The notes beneath the pieces were generated by a model that was not told where the DNA came from, ran no database searches, and saw only the letters and a list, made by a program, of their open reading frames with translations. From assembly GCA_027576995.1 (NCBI GenBank), contig JANBQC010000115.1, positions 1 to 57,702 of the forward strand: a DNA stretch of 57,702 bases, given 5' to 3'. Shown in pieces: positions 12,118-22,939 of the stretch. The DNA is from Dimargaris cristalligena (lineage: Eukaryota > Kickxellomycota > Dimargaritomycetes > Dimargaritales > Dimargaritaceae). The stretch's first letter is position 1. Each line of letters opens with the position of its first letter. The translations under genes were made by a program, and so were the position numbers.

Positions 12118-15081
12118 GCTAATAGACTATGAAGCAAAATATAGATAGATATAATTAAAGAAGAGGGGATGGGGAATTATGACAATGGGGACAATCAATA
12201 TAGTATAAAGGATATGGAAACGAGAAACCAAACCTAGACGGTGATTCCAGGGTGTGGTTATGCAAGCCTCTCCTCGTGTAGCGCACATAAAAACCTAGCG
12301 GAACTTCCGTGAGCGTCGTTAGGCTATTCGACGTGGCTGGATTATCAATCGTCGCACGCTTGACTTAATGGTATTCTAATAGAAAAACGCCTAATGGGAC
12401 TGGAAACGTGGACCAACTTCAGATAATATCCCATCACCAGCACATCTCGATTCCAACCAAGTAGTCGGATAGAGCAAACAGATGACGGATAGTTGCTTGT
12501 TTCTAGTTCCCAAACTCAATATGAACAAATACTAACACATGCTCAATGCCAATGTGTTTGGTCGAGGCAGCTCCCGAAATGGTATATAACAAACGGACAC
12601 GCCACAGTAATTATTTGGGGGACTATAAGGCCGGCTGATATTAAATATATTTAAATGAGAGGCAGTTCTAAATGTCATTTACGTCTTACCAATGAATCAA
12701 TGTGGGGTCGACGGTATCATTCAAAGTGACGCCTTGGTTGACTTGTCCAACAATTTAGAGTCACAAGAAACTAATAATACACGGGCTGACATCGTTACTA
12801 GCTACTCTGAACAGCTTCACTATGCATGTCTGAATCGAGCCACACCTGTGGCAGTTAGAAAGGGCTGTATTCTCGTATTTATATGATAAACACTCCACAC
12901 AGCAGTATACTGAAAACCCCACTTACCCACTAGAAACTGGCCGGTTCAGATGTACTTTATTTAAACGGTAGGTAGTCTAATTGGAGTATATTTGTCTCAA
13001 TTTTTTTTATACATTTTGACACTGTATATACCATAGGTTTTGAATAGCCCCCTACCTGCCCCGACTACTCTTCGGCAAAGGGCAAGTAAATCAGCCCCAA
13101 CGTATCCAACACCATTTCAATGATTACTTTCTGGTATAATCTATTATAATTCCCGCTGTCTTGCCCCAGGTTTGTTTGCCATTTAGGTTTCGATTCAGCA
13201 GTATGCCTAAAGTTACATGCATTCAATAGTCTGTCGAACCACCCATTATTTCCCTTAATCAAATCCAACTTGTATTCCTTGCAGGCCTCCTATGTCAACC
13301 CTTTTTGGGTGTTTATTGGACCAAGAGTTGGCTTTAATGTTGTATAATACTGGTGCACAGCAACAATCTCCGCCTATCACTGGGACGACCAGGATTGCAT
13401 GGGTATGGAAGTAAAGAACTGATTGTTATGAACCAATACATGGTGGATAGCTGATGGTGATAGGTTTGTTTCAAAAGGAAACAACAGCTCTGCGGTGTTC
13501 AGGACATCCAAGCAGCAATTTTATGTATTCTTACCTTTTCCCTTGACTTTTTTAGATTTGGATTGTGGGGACGATTTGATATTGGGGGCTTGCTTGGACT
13601 CGGGGCTAGGATGAGAGATAGGGTCAAGATGAGGACAGGGATTGAGATCAGTGGTACTAATAATGATGGTCACAACCAGGGGGACCTTGGCAAAGGAAGG
13701 GAACTGCCTGGTGAAGATGGCAGTTGAGTTGGAGTTTTAGAAAGCAGGTAGGAATAGAAGTGGTGAATTGGTTAGAGGGGGGTAAAGAGTGTAATAACTC
13801 AGTGAAGATGGAAGCAAGATATACTGGATGAGTAGATGAAACACTGGTATCAGAACAGTAGATTAGTAGTACACTTTTATAATTTTTCTAAGATGTATCT
13901 CACCAATAACCAGACTTTACTAACTGTGATATTCAATAGATATTTGCTTAGCCAACATCCATTTGATTTCATTGCTGCTCCACTTCTGCAGTAGCATAAG
14001 TGGGATAGAGGAAATGCCAACTAATTCCTTTGACTGAGGACTTCCTTTTCCAGATTATGGAATAAAGGCCATCATCTCCTCTACTGCACCATTGCAATAC
14101 TATAGTGATGTGGGTCACACAAATGATAGTCACTCAAATACAACATAAAAATGTGGAGGTTCAAAAATTTAATACAATTTCTGCCAATCTTCTCTGTTCT
14201 GGTTTCTCAAAATGGCAATCATCAAGCTTAGTAATGAAAATATCTATATATTGGTCTCTACTGGACTATAGATAGAGTATATTGGCCCTATTATTATGAC
14301 ATTGTGGCATTATAGAACTAGTGAATCCAACTCAATTGGGTTAAGGCCTTAATGTGTGACTGGGTCATACTGGATCTTATTATGCTATATCACCTTCCCA
14401 TACCAATATCTAGTGCTAAGATAATCACCATTCTCCCCTTGATCAGTAGTGTTGGACTCTGCTTTCTGTACTTAGCTGATAATCAAAAGACTCTTTGTTC
14501 CTGGCAGTTTCTTCTGGACAACAACAGCCTCTGGCTGGCTCTAGTGCTATTATATCCAAGACACCCCCTCCAATGGTGCCTAGATATATTATAATATCCC
14601 TTAGATTGCTACCTATTTATCCATCTGCTTATACCTCTCATATTTATTACAATGCATCTCTTATATGCTCACTCAATTGCTAGTAAGTGGATACTTAATA
14701 ATAATAATTTGTATTCCATAGTTTCACTCCCCATGCCTGTTAGATAAGTCTTAACAATGAGTACTCCCAATACTATACCCAATGGAAATCTACCCATATG
14801 GGCTCTTAGTGGATCTAATGTAGTTAACTAGAGCAGCAATATTCATTCAGTATCACAGTGTCTAAGAGCAGGCTGGTCACTCATATATATTAGGGTAGTG
14901 GTTTCATTAAGACTTTTTGGCAGGCATCAGCTACAGTATAAAGGCACCAGGTGTGCTAAAAATGATGACTAGATAGTGGTAATTTTAACATGAGGATGCC
15001 TTATTAGCAATATTTTTCTGAGGCTCTGCTTTAAGTCACACCAAGCAGTATATTTTTATATTCATATTTATCAATATAGGA

Positions 15082-15157
15082 GAGGTTCAATCAAGCTGTA
15101 TAATGAAAAATCCGTTAGATGAAGTAAATATTACTGTTGAAAATAAATCTCTCATAT
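15082..15157 (+). repeat. Dispersed repeat family 2, copy A
   Basis: About 76 bases align with 48556-48632 on the same strand. Differences in a manual alignment are mostly transitions (about 13 transitions to 3 transversions), and this copy carries the A or T in most of them. Shared blocks include TGTATAA, AAATCCGTT and TCTCATATA. Confidence 0.65.
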
Positions 15158-15392
15158 ATTATGCTTAATAATCTTTAGGATTGAAGCTGACTGACTATGA
15201 AAGACTAGATGCCATCATTGCCTAGTTATTCAATGAGGTATGGGTGTCACCCAAGTTAACTACTCTTAGTCCATCAAGAGTCCCAAGGATAGGCTTCTAA
15301 TAGTGGACAGGGCTTGGACAAGGCTAAGCAGGTCTTAGTGTTAGGTAGGGGTGTGGTGCTAACTAATAAAGGCTACAAATGCAGGTATAGGT

Positions 15393-15831
15393 AAGGGATG
15401 TGCAGCAAGCATATTCACTAGTCAATACAAGGGAGGTGAGTATATATAGTATTTATTAGGATAAACTAAGGGGGGTAAGAATAAGCTCCAGAATCTAACT
15501 AGTCCCAATGGGGCCCAGTTATATATATGTGGGGGTAACTCCAGAGGAAGGCCCAGGGGGGAAGGATACTACTAAGAATAGGGTAAGATAAAATAGGTCA
15601 ACTGGATAGCCATTTAGGACTGGGAAGACTCTGGTTATAACTGGAAGAGTCTTTGGATCAGTACCTGAGTGATTAGTATGAAGAGGCGGAGTCAAGAAGG
15701 AGAATGATTATATAATAAAGGAGGATCCCATAGTACCAGGTGTAGCCCTGGGAAGGTTAATATGGTGCTATAAGGCCTAATAAGGACAGACACTAATATG
15801 TCTGGATTAAAGCAGATTAGGTGGTCTGACA
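15393..15831 (+). repeat. Dispersed repeat family 1, copy A (LTR-like)
   Basis: About 440 bases align along their full length, same strand, with 56481-56914. Shared blocks include GATACTACTA, AGAGTCTTTGGAT, CCTGAGTGATTAGT, CATAGTACCAGG and CTATAAGGCCTAATA. Length and non-coding character fit a solo LTR or a terminal part of a retroelement, but I cannot define exact termini or a target duplication. The copies differ mainly by transitions. Confidence 0.8.
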
Positions 15832-16709
15832 TATATTTAAAGGAAATGCATTCACAAGGTGGATTATATCTAGTGAAATTATTTAAAAACCAATATAATC
15901 ACTGCATAGCATGTGGTTGAGTATATCCCAATGTAAAGTTGGTGGGAGATGAAAGAGAAAACAGGCGGCATTACTACAGCATTCTCTATTCTATAGGCCA
16001 TTTGGCTTAGTCAAGCCACCATTATGGTTGAGACATAAGCTATATAATGAGACATGCATCTATTTTAATTGCATATCAAGCTGAAGCAGTGATTGCCTCA
16101 TCAGAGTCATTAGGTAAAAAATTGGATCATCTATTCTGCTCTTCTCAACCATCTAGGGAGAGTAGCTCATCCTGATATTATACCTAAATCAAGCAATGGA
16201 GTTTAGCCATTTGTTTAAAATATAATCGGTATTGTTTCGGAATTCTATTGTTATGGGCTATTTATATGGTTAAGGAATCAATAATATTTAATTGCCGGTC
16301 AATATTGACTCTGTATTCCCCTATCTTTCACCTAATCTTGACTGTTAATCACATCGACATGTAATAGTTCAATTGTCATCTTTTTAAACCAAACTATTGG
16401 ACTATTAGATGCCGATTAGTTACGAGCATTTATATACAGCAGGCTTGTAGATCCATCGCCCAACGATAACTTAATCCGGAAAGGGCTACGATATCTCTGT
16501 ATTGGCCTGCTATTTTTTTTAAAACCCCTTTTTATGTGCGTATGTCAAATTCTTATCCTTCCGGAATTGGGCTTGTTGCGCATTTCTTCTTCTTTTTTTT
16601 TCTTTTGGTTTTCCACTGCCGTCCATAGATATAGTTGAATCTACTGCATTCACCCTCTACAACTTGTTCCCATTACCTCACTCATTTACCACTCTCCAAA
16701 AAAAACCCT

Positions 16710-17984
16710 ATGGAAAGCAAAACTTCGAAGTTTTCCCTGGACTCCCGGAAGAATCCACCGTTCCCTGGCATACCATGCCCCGATCTGTCGAGGTACGAGG
16801 TTAACACTGTATCGGGTTCGTTGGCTCGGAATCCCCCCATGCTGTCCCCCAAGAGCACAGCTACCTTCAAGGCGGTACTGGCTGCCTTGGAAGGTCTGCT
16901 GTATCTCTATTCCGAGGAATACAAATATGAAGTGGGGGTGCTTCGTAAATACTTACTCCGGTTTAACTATTCACAGGGCCATGCCGTATGGTACCGTCGA
17001 CTTCAACAGGTAAGCTATTCCCGGAGTTCTTCATCCCCCCCACCTTATATATAAATATACCTGGGTATGCTTCACCGTTGCTTCAACTAACCATACCCTT
17101 TCACATTACCATATCTGCCCCATTAACCTAGGTGGTCCGCCTCACCAGGCGAGTCGAGGAAATCCCCATCTTGAAAATGCTAAATATCGTCCGGGAACAC
17201 GCTTCTATTAAATCTACCTATCCGCCAGGGGATCTCAAGAGCAACATCCCCTCCCGGTTCGTGCTCGTCAGCTTCCAATTCCATATAGCCCGACTCATCA
17301 TGGTTCTCAATGCCCTGACCGAGGCTACCAAGCTTCTCTTCGAAGATAACTACCGGGGCCTCGCCCGCCTTCACATGACCCCCCAGTTCTTCACGGGTCT
17401 CGCCAACACCGCTAAATTGGTCGGGCTTTGTACGCAATGGATCAAAGATTTGGCGAAAGCTTATAAAACCATTGCGGAAGCATTGCCGCTATACATGGTA
17501 AGCTTTGATTAATTTTATGTAGTTTCGGTGGTGCGCTGGTCCTTACCCGGATTGAGGGGACTTCTCGTATCGTTACTGTGGAATAAGCTCAACTGGTGGT
17601 ATATAATGATGTGTTCTCATTAACTAGATGGGTACCCCTTTTTGGCTAAGCACAACCGCGTCTCTTGCTACTACTACTACCCCAATATACCCCCCGCTTA
17701 ATTTCACCCATTGCCATTTTCAAGTAAATGGTAGTATGACGTCGGAATGAACTTACATTTTCGACGACCCATTCTAATCACCACCCTTGAATCATTTGAT
17801 ATATATATATATATATGTGTGTGTGTTTTCAATCTATTTTATTATTTTTCCGGAATGGCTGATTCAATAGGAGTTTAGTACTCCCACAGCGATTTGCACA
17901 GAAATGGAATCGATGCTGACCCAGAACAACCCGTCTTTCCCCCGATTGCTTTGCAAGGAACCAGATCAAAAGCCTCGCCGATGA
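16710..17984 (+). CDS. Probable NEPRO-like nucleolar protein
   Basis: Model: join(16710..17009, 17132..17497, 17871..17984), about 259 residues. The middle resembles the N-terminal domain of nucleolus and neural progenitor (NEPRO) proteins, linked to RNase MRP and rRNA processing: a helix with YSEEYKYEVGVLRKYLLRF, then WYRRLQQVVRLTRRVEEI, then MTPQFFTGLANTAKLVGL. This assignment rests on pattern resemblance only. Intron 1 (17010-17131) has GTAAGC/CCTAG, phase 0, and joins YRRLQQ to VVRLTRR. Exon 2 ends at a GTAAGC donor (17498). I chose acceptor ATAG before 17871 because it continues in phase 0 and ends in a basic tail (KPDQKPRR-like) at TGA 17982-17984. Alternatives are read-through to TAA at 17512, or an acceptor at 17878 in another frame. 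The ATG at 16710 is preferred to an upstream TTG. Confidence 0.55.
17799..17826. repeat. AT/GT microsatellite
   Basis: An (AT)n run passes directly into (GT)n, inside the second intron of the NEPRO-like gene model. Confidence 0.9.
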
Positions 17985-18353
17985 TCCGGACCACCCTGAA
18001 CGATGGACACTATGCCCCAATGATAGTCCTATACATCTATTTGCGATTTCCAATATATATATATATATATATATATAAATATGGTGGTATGCCATGTACC
18101 ATCCTATTTTACAAGGTCCTTTTATTTATACCGTTAAATATTATTTAAATCAAAAAAATTTATTATTGACGTTTATCCCTGAGTCGGTTTGTGAGGGGCT
18201 ACTCATGTCTCAGTACAGCCTGGACAAACGTTGGGTCAATTAAGGAGGGGGAAGGGAGGTGAGGTGCGTAAGGAATGGTGTGGGATACAGGTAAATGATT
18301 ATCCGAAACTGGCGTGTTGGGTCTAGAGACCGGCTAGAAGAGAGTTGACCATA
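17985..18353. other. Convergent intergenic region
   Basis: Short spacer between two 3' ends. It holds a second AT microsatellite at about 18053-18077. No gene or RNA is seen. Confidence 0.6.
18053..18077. repeat. AT microsatellite
   Basis: A pure (AT)n run of about 25 bases downstream of the NEPRO-like gene. Confidence 0.9.
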
Positions 18354-19454
18354 TTATGACCGTAGATTGACGCTGTCAATAGTATCCTGTTCGGTGATGG
18401 TTTCGTACGTGGTATCCTTAGCCCGGGCGCTTGCCTTAAACTCCCGGCTCATGATATCCCGAATCCGGTCCATCGGCATAGTCGCCTCACCATCATCTCC
18501 TAACAGTTCGGGAGTCTCCAGCAGAGGATCCTGGATGGCCGACCACAGACCCTCTAGGTTGTAAGCCTCCCGGGCGGCGGGGGTCATGACCTGGACGGTA
18601 ATCCGGCCCAAATTAAGTAAAATCCAGTCCTCACTGTCGGCGCCATCCACGGCGGTCCGGAACCGGAAGGTTTTCTGGTATTTCTGCAGGGATTTGATGG
18701 TTTTTTGCAGGTCCATGACGGCGGCGTAGATTTGGCGCTGGGAACTCGATTCGGCAATGACCATGTATTCGGTCCAATCGCATTTGCGACGCATATCCAG
18801 CACGGTGATGCGTTGGGTCCGTCCGTGACGAAGTACGTCCGTGCACACCTGGACCCAGTCGGGGAGGGTCGCCAGCGAGGTCCATTGGTAGGCAAGGGGG
18901 TGGGCCTGGACCCACGGCAAGCCATCGGCCACCGCCTGGTCGTATTTCGCTTGGTCCAGGGGGGACCGCGACGCCCGTTGCCAACGGGGTACGGCGGCTT
19001 CGGTGGCCGTGGGGTAGGAAAACAGGCCCGTTGACGAGGAAGGATCGGCACCGCTGGCGGTGGTGGAGGTAGAGGCGGCGGCTTCGAACTCGGGATCGAC
19101 GAACCACTCGTCAATGGGCGTGGAATCGTTTGCGGTCTCCCCGTTAAATTCGGCTTCGTAATCGGCGGTTTCGCTTGCTACCTCGGCGGGAGGAGCTTCG
19201 GAGAGGGCTTCTTCGCTAGGAGTAACCGGGTCTTGGGGCGGGAGGTTTAAATCGGACTGGGTGGCAAAAAAACGCTGGACATGGGAGCTGGGTCGTCCAA
19301 GGGCCGATCTCCGGCTCTCTAAGCGGGGCAGCGAATGCCGCCATTGGGTGGAGCGGGAGCTGTGTGATTGAAGCGGCGAGGTGGGAAGTGCTGTGGAGCT
19401 GGTCCACCGGCGACTGCCCGAGACGGCCAGACGGCATAATTGCTTGATCGCCAT
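18354..19454 (-). CDS. Mitochondrial ribosome silencing factor (RsfS/MALSU1/Atp25-N type)
   Basis: Single exon, 366 residues. The domain at about 195-310 is the RsfS (Iojap, DUF143) fold: ITVLDMRRKCDWTEYMVIAE, then EDWILLNLGRITVQVMTPAA and YNLEGLWS, which are the family's beta-strand and helix signatures. RsfS proteins bind the large ribosomal subunit; in animals MALSU1 acts in mitoribosome assembly. The N-terminus (MAIKQLCRLAVSGSRRW) is rich in Arg/Ser and free of acids for about 60 residues, as expected for a matrix targeting peptide. A linker rich in Ala, Glu and Ser follows (about 68-150). In many ascomycetes the domain is fused to a C-terminal module as Atp25; here the protein stops soon after the RsfS domain. 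The first ATG is used. It is divergent from SOF1 and convergent to the NEPRO-like gene. Confidence 0.85.
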   Translation of the reverse strand: MAIKQLCRLAVSGSRRWTSSTALPTSPLQSHSSRSTQWRHSLPRLESRRSALGRPSSHVQRFFATQSDLNLPPQDPVTPSEEALSEAPPAEVASETADYEAEFNGETANDSTPIDEWFVDPEFEAAASTSTTASGADPSSSTGLFSYPTATEAAVPRWQRASRSPLDQAKYDQAVADGLPWVQAHPLAYQWTSLATLPDWVQVCTDVLRHGRTQRITVLDMRRKCDWTEYMVIAESSSQRQIYAAVMDLQKTIKSLQKYQKTFRFRTAVDGADSEDWILLNLGRITVQVMTPAAREAYNLEGLWSAIQDPLLETPELLGDDGEATMPMDRIRDIMSREFKASARAKDTTYETITEQDTIDSVNLRS

Positions 19455-20704
19455 TTGGGTAAAATGTAGTTGCAGGGGAAGATATTCTCGGTCAGGAATG
19501 TAAAATTTGAATAACGAGACTCTGGAAAGTTATTCTCGGGTGTTAATGCGGAATATAATGGAGATAGTCCAGTACTGTGCAAATAAATGTGGGTGGGGGG
19601 TATATTGGAGAGGGTGTATTTTTTAGTAAAGAATAGTAAGTATAAAACGATAGGAACTGAATCTGAGAGGCAAAAGGGAGGAACTGCGCACTACGTACCG
19701 AAGAGGAACAACATCTTTACGTAACGTATCAGTCCGCAGCTCTAAAAGATTGTTTTTTACCCGGGCACATGGCTGGTAGGGAGGGCTCACTTGCACCAAT
19801 AAACAAGGCAGTTCGTAATTCAGGATCCACTGCATAATGGTCGTTTGATCCAGGATTATATAAATAAGTAGGCAGTGTATTTTCGAGGGCTGCAACTATG
19901 TCCAGTCATCACAATATCATTAAATGAGCTGCCAGAGCAAGGGTGTCTATTATATATTACATAGTGGTTTTCCCTTTGGAGTTAAACCGCTGGAAATCTG
20001 ACTAAACCAGCCGAAGCTGCGCACGGCAAGGCTAGTCCCGGTCGATCGGTATGAATGGCCCGGGGCTTCCTCCGAGCCGACCACCGGGTGTAGTTATTGT
20101 TAAGTCGGGGTAGAATATAAGTAAGTAGGATTCCAAGTTCTCTCCTAGTAAACCGCACATCCCCGAAGCCTTTAGCTGCTCAATGGCTCCTCCAAATCGA
20201 GCAGCCGTTGGAGATGGTTAGCCGCAGCATACCAATATAACGAGATATCTATTGCTCACGTGACTGGCCACCGGCCCGGTCTTTGCTCTTTTCCACATTT
20301 TTTTTTCTTTATTATACGGCGGGACTCTTTCCTTAGCCTCAATTGATGGGTGGTGGTATAATGCGCATACACTCCACTCGTTGACCGATATATAGTCGCC
20401 TCTTATTTCTAACCCGGTGTCCCAAAAAGGGGTACAGTTTTCAGCCTTTTCCGCCTGCGTTTCTTTTTCCTCCAGTGCATTTGCCTCTATTTGCCTACTC
20501 TCTCACTCACTAGTTCATTCCCGAACCAAACTCTCTATCCGAAATCGAGTTAGTACGGCTTACTGTGAAGTCGTCCCGCGAAATTGGCGGAGCATTAGTC
20601 AACGGTGCAACATTCCTTAACTACCAGAGGCCAGCCGCTGCTATAATTATTCTACTGAAGACTATCCCGCACCACCCCTCCCCTGCGAAGTCGGCCACAT
20701 AAAT
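19455..20704. other. Divergent promoter region of the RsfS-like gene and SOF1
   Basis: About 1.25 kb. It contains the E-box-like palindrome at 20256 (listed separately), a GC-rich patch at about 19990-20100 without a fold I can name, and C/T-rich stretches near 20410-20690 that fit a SOF1 leader. Frames here lack gene-like composition. Confidence 0.5.
20256..20263. promoter_or_regulatory. TCACGTGA palindrome upstream of SOF1
   Basis: A perfect 8-base palindrome containing the bHLH core CACGTG, about 440 bases before the SOF1 start. The same 8-mer lies upstream of IPI3, another ribosome assembly gene. Binding is inferred, not shown. Confidence 0.4.
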
Positions 20705-22503
20705 ATGGTAGGTCCTTGTAAACAAATTACCCAAACATTTCCACGGTATTCCACATGGGGGTGGTTTATAGTCTATAGAGACACTTTCATTGTCGACTTG
20801 AATGCTTCCTAGGCTAATTAAACCCGTCTACCGCCTTTATCCCCACACACCCCGTTCTAATTCACCGATAATAGAAAGTCAAGGCTATTTCCCGTAGCCT
20901 AGAGGAAAACACTCGCCAGCGGCGTTCAGATAGGCAGATTATGCACCGTAATCTGGACCCCATTGTGCACCCCTTTGAACGGGCCAAGGAATACACCCGT
21001 GCCCTAAATGCCGCCAAGATGCACCGCATGTTTGCCAAACCCTTCGTCGCCAATTTGGATGGCCATATTGATGGTGTGTATTGTCTGGCCAAACACCCCT
21101 GGGATCTGCGCGCCGCCATCTCGGGCTCCGGTGATGGTGAAATCCGGGTATGGGACTTGACCAACCATCGCACCATCTGGCGGGTGGAGAAGGCCCATCA
21201 AAGCGTGGTGCGTGGCGTATGCCCCATGCCCCACACCCGCCGGTTCTTGTCGGTCGGTCAGGATCGCCTGGTCAAGGTGTGGGGTCCTGAAGTGGCCGAG
21301 GACTCCCTGGCCGATACAGACGATTTCGATAATGAAAATGTCAACCAACTGTCCTTTGCCCAGCGGGCCCGCCTCAGCGAAATGGAACAGGTCACCTACA
21401 CCAATGCCGATGAGCGCGACGATAGTTCGGACGAGGATGATACCGATGGATTCGGGGAGGCCTATCAGCCCCCCTCCGCCGGTGGCGACGACGGGAGTGA
21501 CAGTGAGGTCCAGAAAATTGCCGAGGCTTCCTACGGCCGTAACCGCGGTCTGGTTCGCGATTCCAGCTCGTCGATCCGTGGGGGTCTGCAGCCCACGAAG
21601 AAGATTATTTCTCCGTTGGCGACCTACGAAGGCCAGGAGGCTTTCAACGCCATTGATCACCACCGCACCGATAAGAAGTTCGTGACGGCCTCCTCGACCG
21701 TGGCCCTATGGGACGTCAACCAAGCCACCCCTATCCAAACCTTCGAATGGGCCAAGGAAACGACCACGTCGGTCCGGTTCAATCCCGTCGAATGCGATGT
21801 GCTCGCCAGTTGTGGTGCTGATCGGTCACTGACCCTTTATGACGCGCGCGCCCAGAGTGCCCTCAAGAAACTCACCTGCTCCTTCAAGGTCAACGCCCTC
21901 AGCTGGAACCCCATGATGGCCTACCAGTTGGCCGCGGCTAGTGAAGACCAGAATGTCTATCTTTATGATATACGTTCCTTCAAACACCCCACCAGTGTAC
22001 TCCGTGGCCACGTCTCCGCGGTTCTGGATGTCGACTTTTCCCCCACGGGAGCTGAAGTCGTTTCCGGCTCCTACGACTGCACCATCCGTATCTTCGACAT
22101 CCCCACCTCGAACTGCCGCGACATCTACCAAACCAAACGGATGCAAAAAGTGTTCTGTACCAAATTCACCATGGACTCTAAATACCTGCTATCGGGTAGT
22201 GACGACGGTAACGTCCGTATCTGGAAGGCTAAGGCCAATGAGAAACTGGGTCCGGTATCCACTCACCAACAGGAAAGCATGCAGTACAATGATCAGCTGA
22301 AGAAACGCTTCGGCCACATGCCCGAGGTGCGGCGGATCCTGCACCAGGGTAAACTGACTCGGCGGATCAAGTCAGCTACCCGGCTCAAGAATATCATGCT
22401 CGACGCCCGGGCCCGGAAGGAAGACAACCGGTTGTTGTTTACGGGAGCCAAAGAGGATCGGCGGACCGACAAGGACTCGGCGGTTATGCGGGAACACCAA
22501 TAA
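20705..22503 (+). CDS. SOF1: Sof1/DCAF13 WD40 protein of the small-subunit processome
   Basis: Model: join(20705..20707, 20875..22503), 543 residues. Sof1 works with U3 snoRNP in 18S rRNA processing in the nucleolus. WD repeats run from about residue 60 to 460 (DGEIRVWDL, DGNVRIWKA), and the basic C-terminus with SATRLKNIMLDARARKEDN is a Sof1 signature. The obvious ATG at 20941 would remove about 23 residues. Reading upstream in frame gives KVKAISRSLEENTRQRRSD, which matches the conserved Sof1 N-terminus and is preceded by TAG, an acceptor. The only fitting donor I found is at 20708, directly after ATG at 20705-20707, so exon 1 contributes just the initiator Met; the intron is 167 bases. An acidic insert (about residues 150-220) separates the WD repeats and is longer than usual for the family. 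Confidence 0.9.
20708..20874 (+). other. Intron directly after the SOF1 start codon
   Basis: Donor ATG|GTAGGT, acceptor ATAATAG|AAA, with a possible CTAAT branch site about 35 bases before the acceptor. It is placed by the need to supply Met before the conserved KVK start of Sof1. An upstream exon with a different ATG is possible but I found none better. Confidence 0.65.
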
Positions 22504-22939
22504 AGGTCGTCGTTCAATTATGGTCGGGGGGTTTTTGTTTTTGGTGGTTTGCCCTTCTTATATTTGCGTTTTCGACTTATTGGCCTATGTTTTGTTTTCA
22601 TTGATTTTATCGATCCTGCATTTACAATAAAATACTATTATTTTCTTTGTTTTTCTCTTTATATTTATTACTATGGTATTACCGTTAATGCAAGTGCAAT
22701 GTGTGGTAATGTAGTTCAGCATGGGAGAAATGCTGAGACGAGTAGAGCCTGCTACATAACCATATTATTATATAATACACGCATATACCTGCCAGTTTAT
22801 TCTGGGTTGTCTTTGAACAGAATAGGCCCACTGGAAATAATAAATAAAACCCCATCAAATAGAGGGTGAGAAGCGTATGCCGTATAGAACAAACACGCCG
22901 TAGCATTTCACTTGAGCAAATGACCTACTCCTACTCCTA
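22504..22939. other. Convergent intergenic region
   Basis: AT-rich spacer of about 440 bases between two 3' ends. AATAAA at 22626-22631 lies about 120 bases after the SOF1 stop. No gene seen. Confidence 0.5.
22626..22631 (+). terminator. Candidate SOF1 polyadenylation signal
   Basis: AATAAA in AT-rich DNA just past the SOF1 stop. Motif evidence only. Confidence 0.35.

Larger units (their letters stand above)
12118..16709. other. 4.6-kb AT-rich block without genes, containing repeat relics
   Basis: No conserved gene is visible on either strand. 12118-13300 is ordinary AT-rich spacer holding the promoter of the UBP2-like gene. From about 13300 to 16200 the texture changes to short, broken frames full of TAG/TAA with few CG dinucleotides, as expected for mutated transposable elements. 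Two stretches within it have diverged copies elsewhere in the window (15082-15157 and 15393-15831). On the minus strand around 13740-13535 a broken frame of some 67 codons, rich in Ser, Pro and Lys, may be a remnant. 16300-16709 is the promoter side of the next gene. Confidence 0.6.

Noticed and set aside
17894..18148. A frame running into the AT microsatellite after the NEPRO-like gene
   Set aside because: Much of it encodes YIYIYI from an (AT)n run; the other frame ends cleanly at 17984.
20417..20620. A 67-codon frame upstream of SOF1
   Set aside because: No domain, T/C-rich like a promoter or leader, no conserved start.
21004..21663. A 219-codon frame on the minus strand inside SOF1
   Set aside because: Antisense shadow of a clear WD40 gene; no independent signals.
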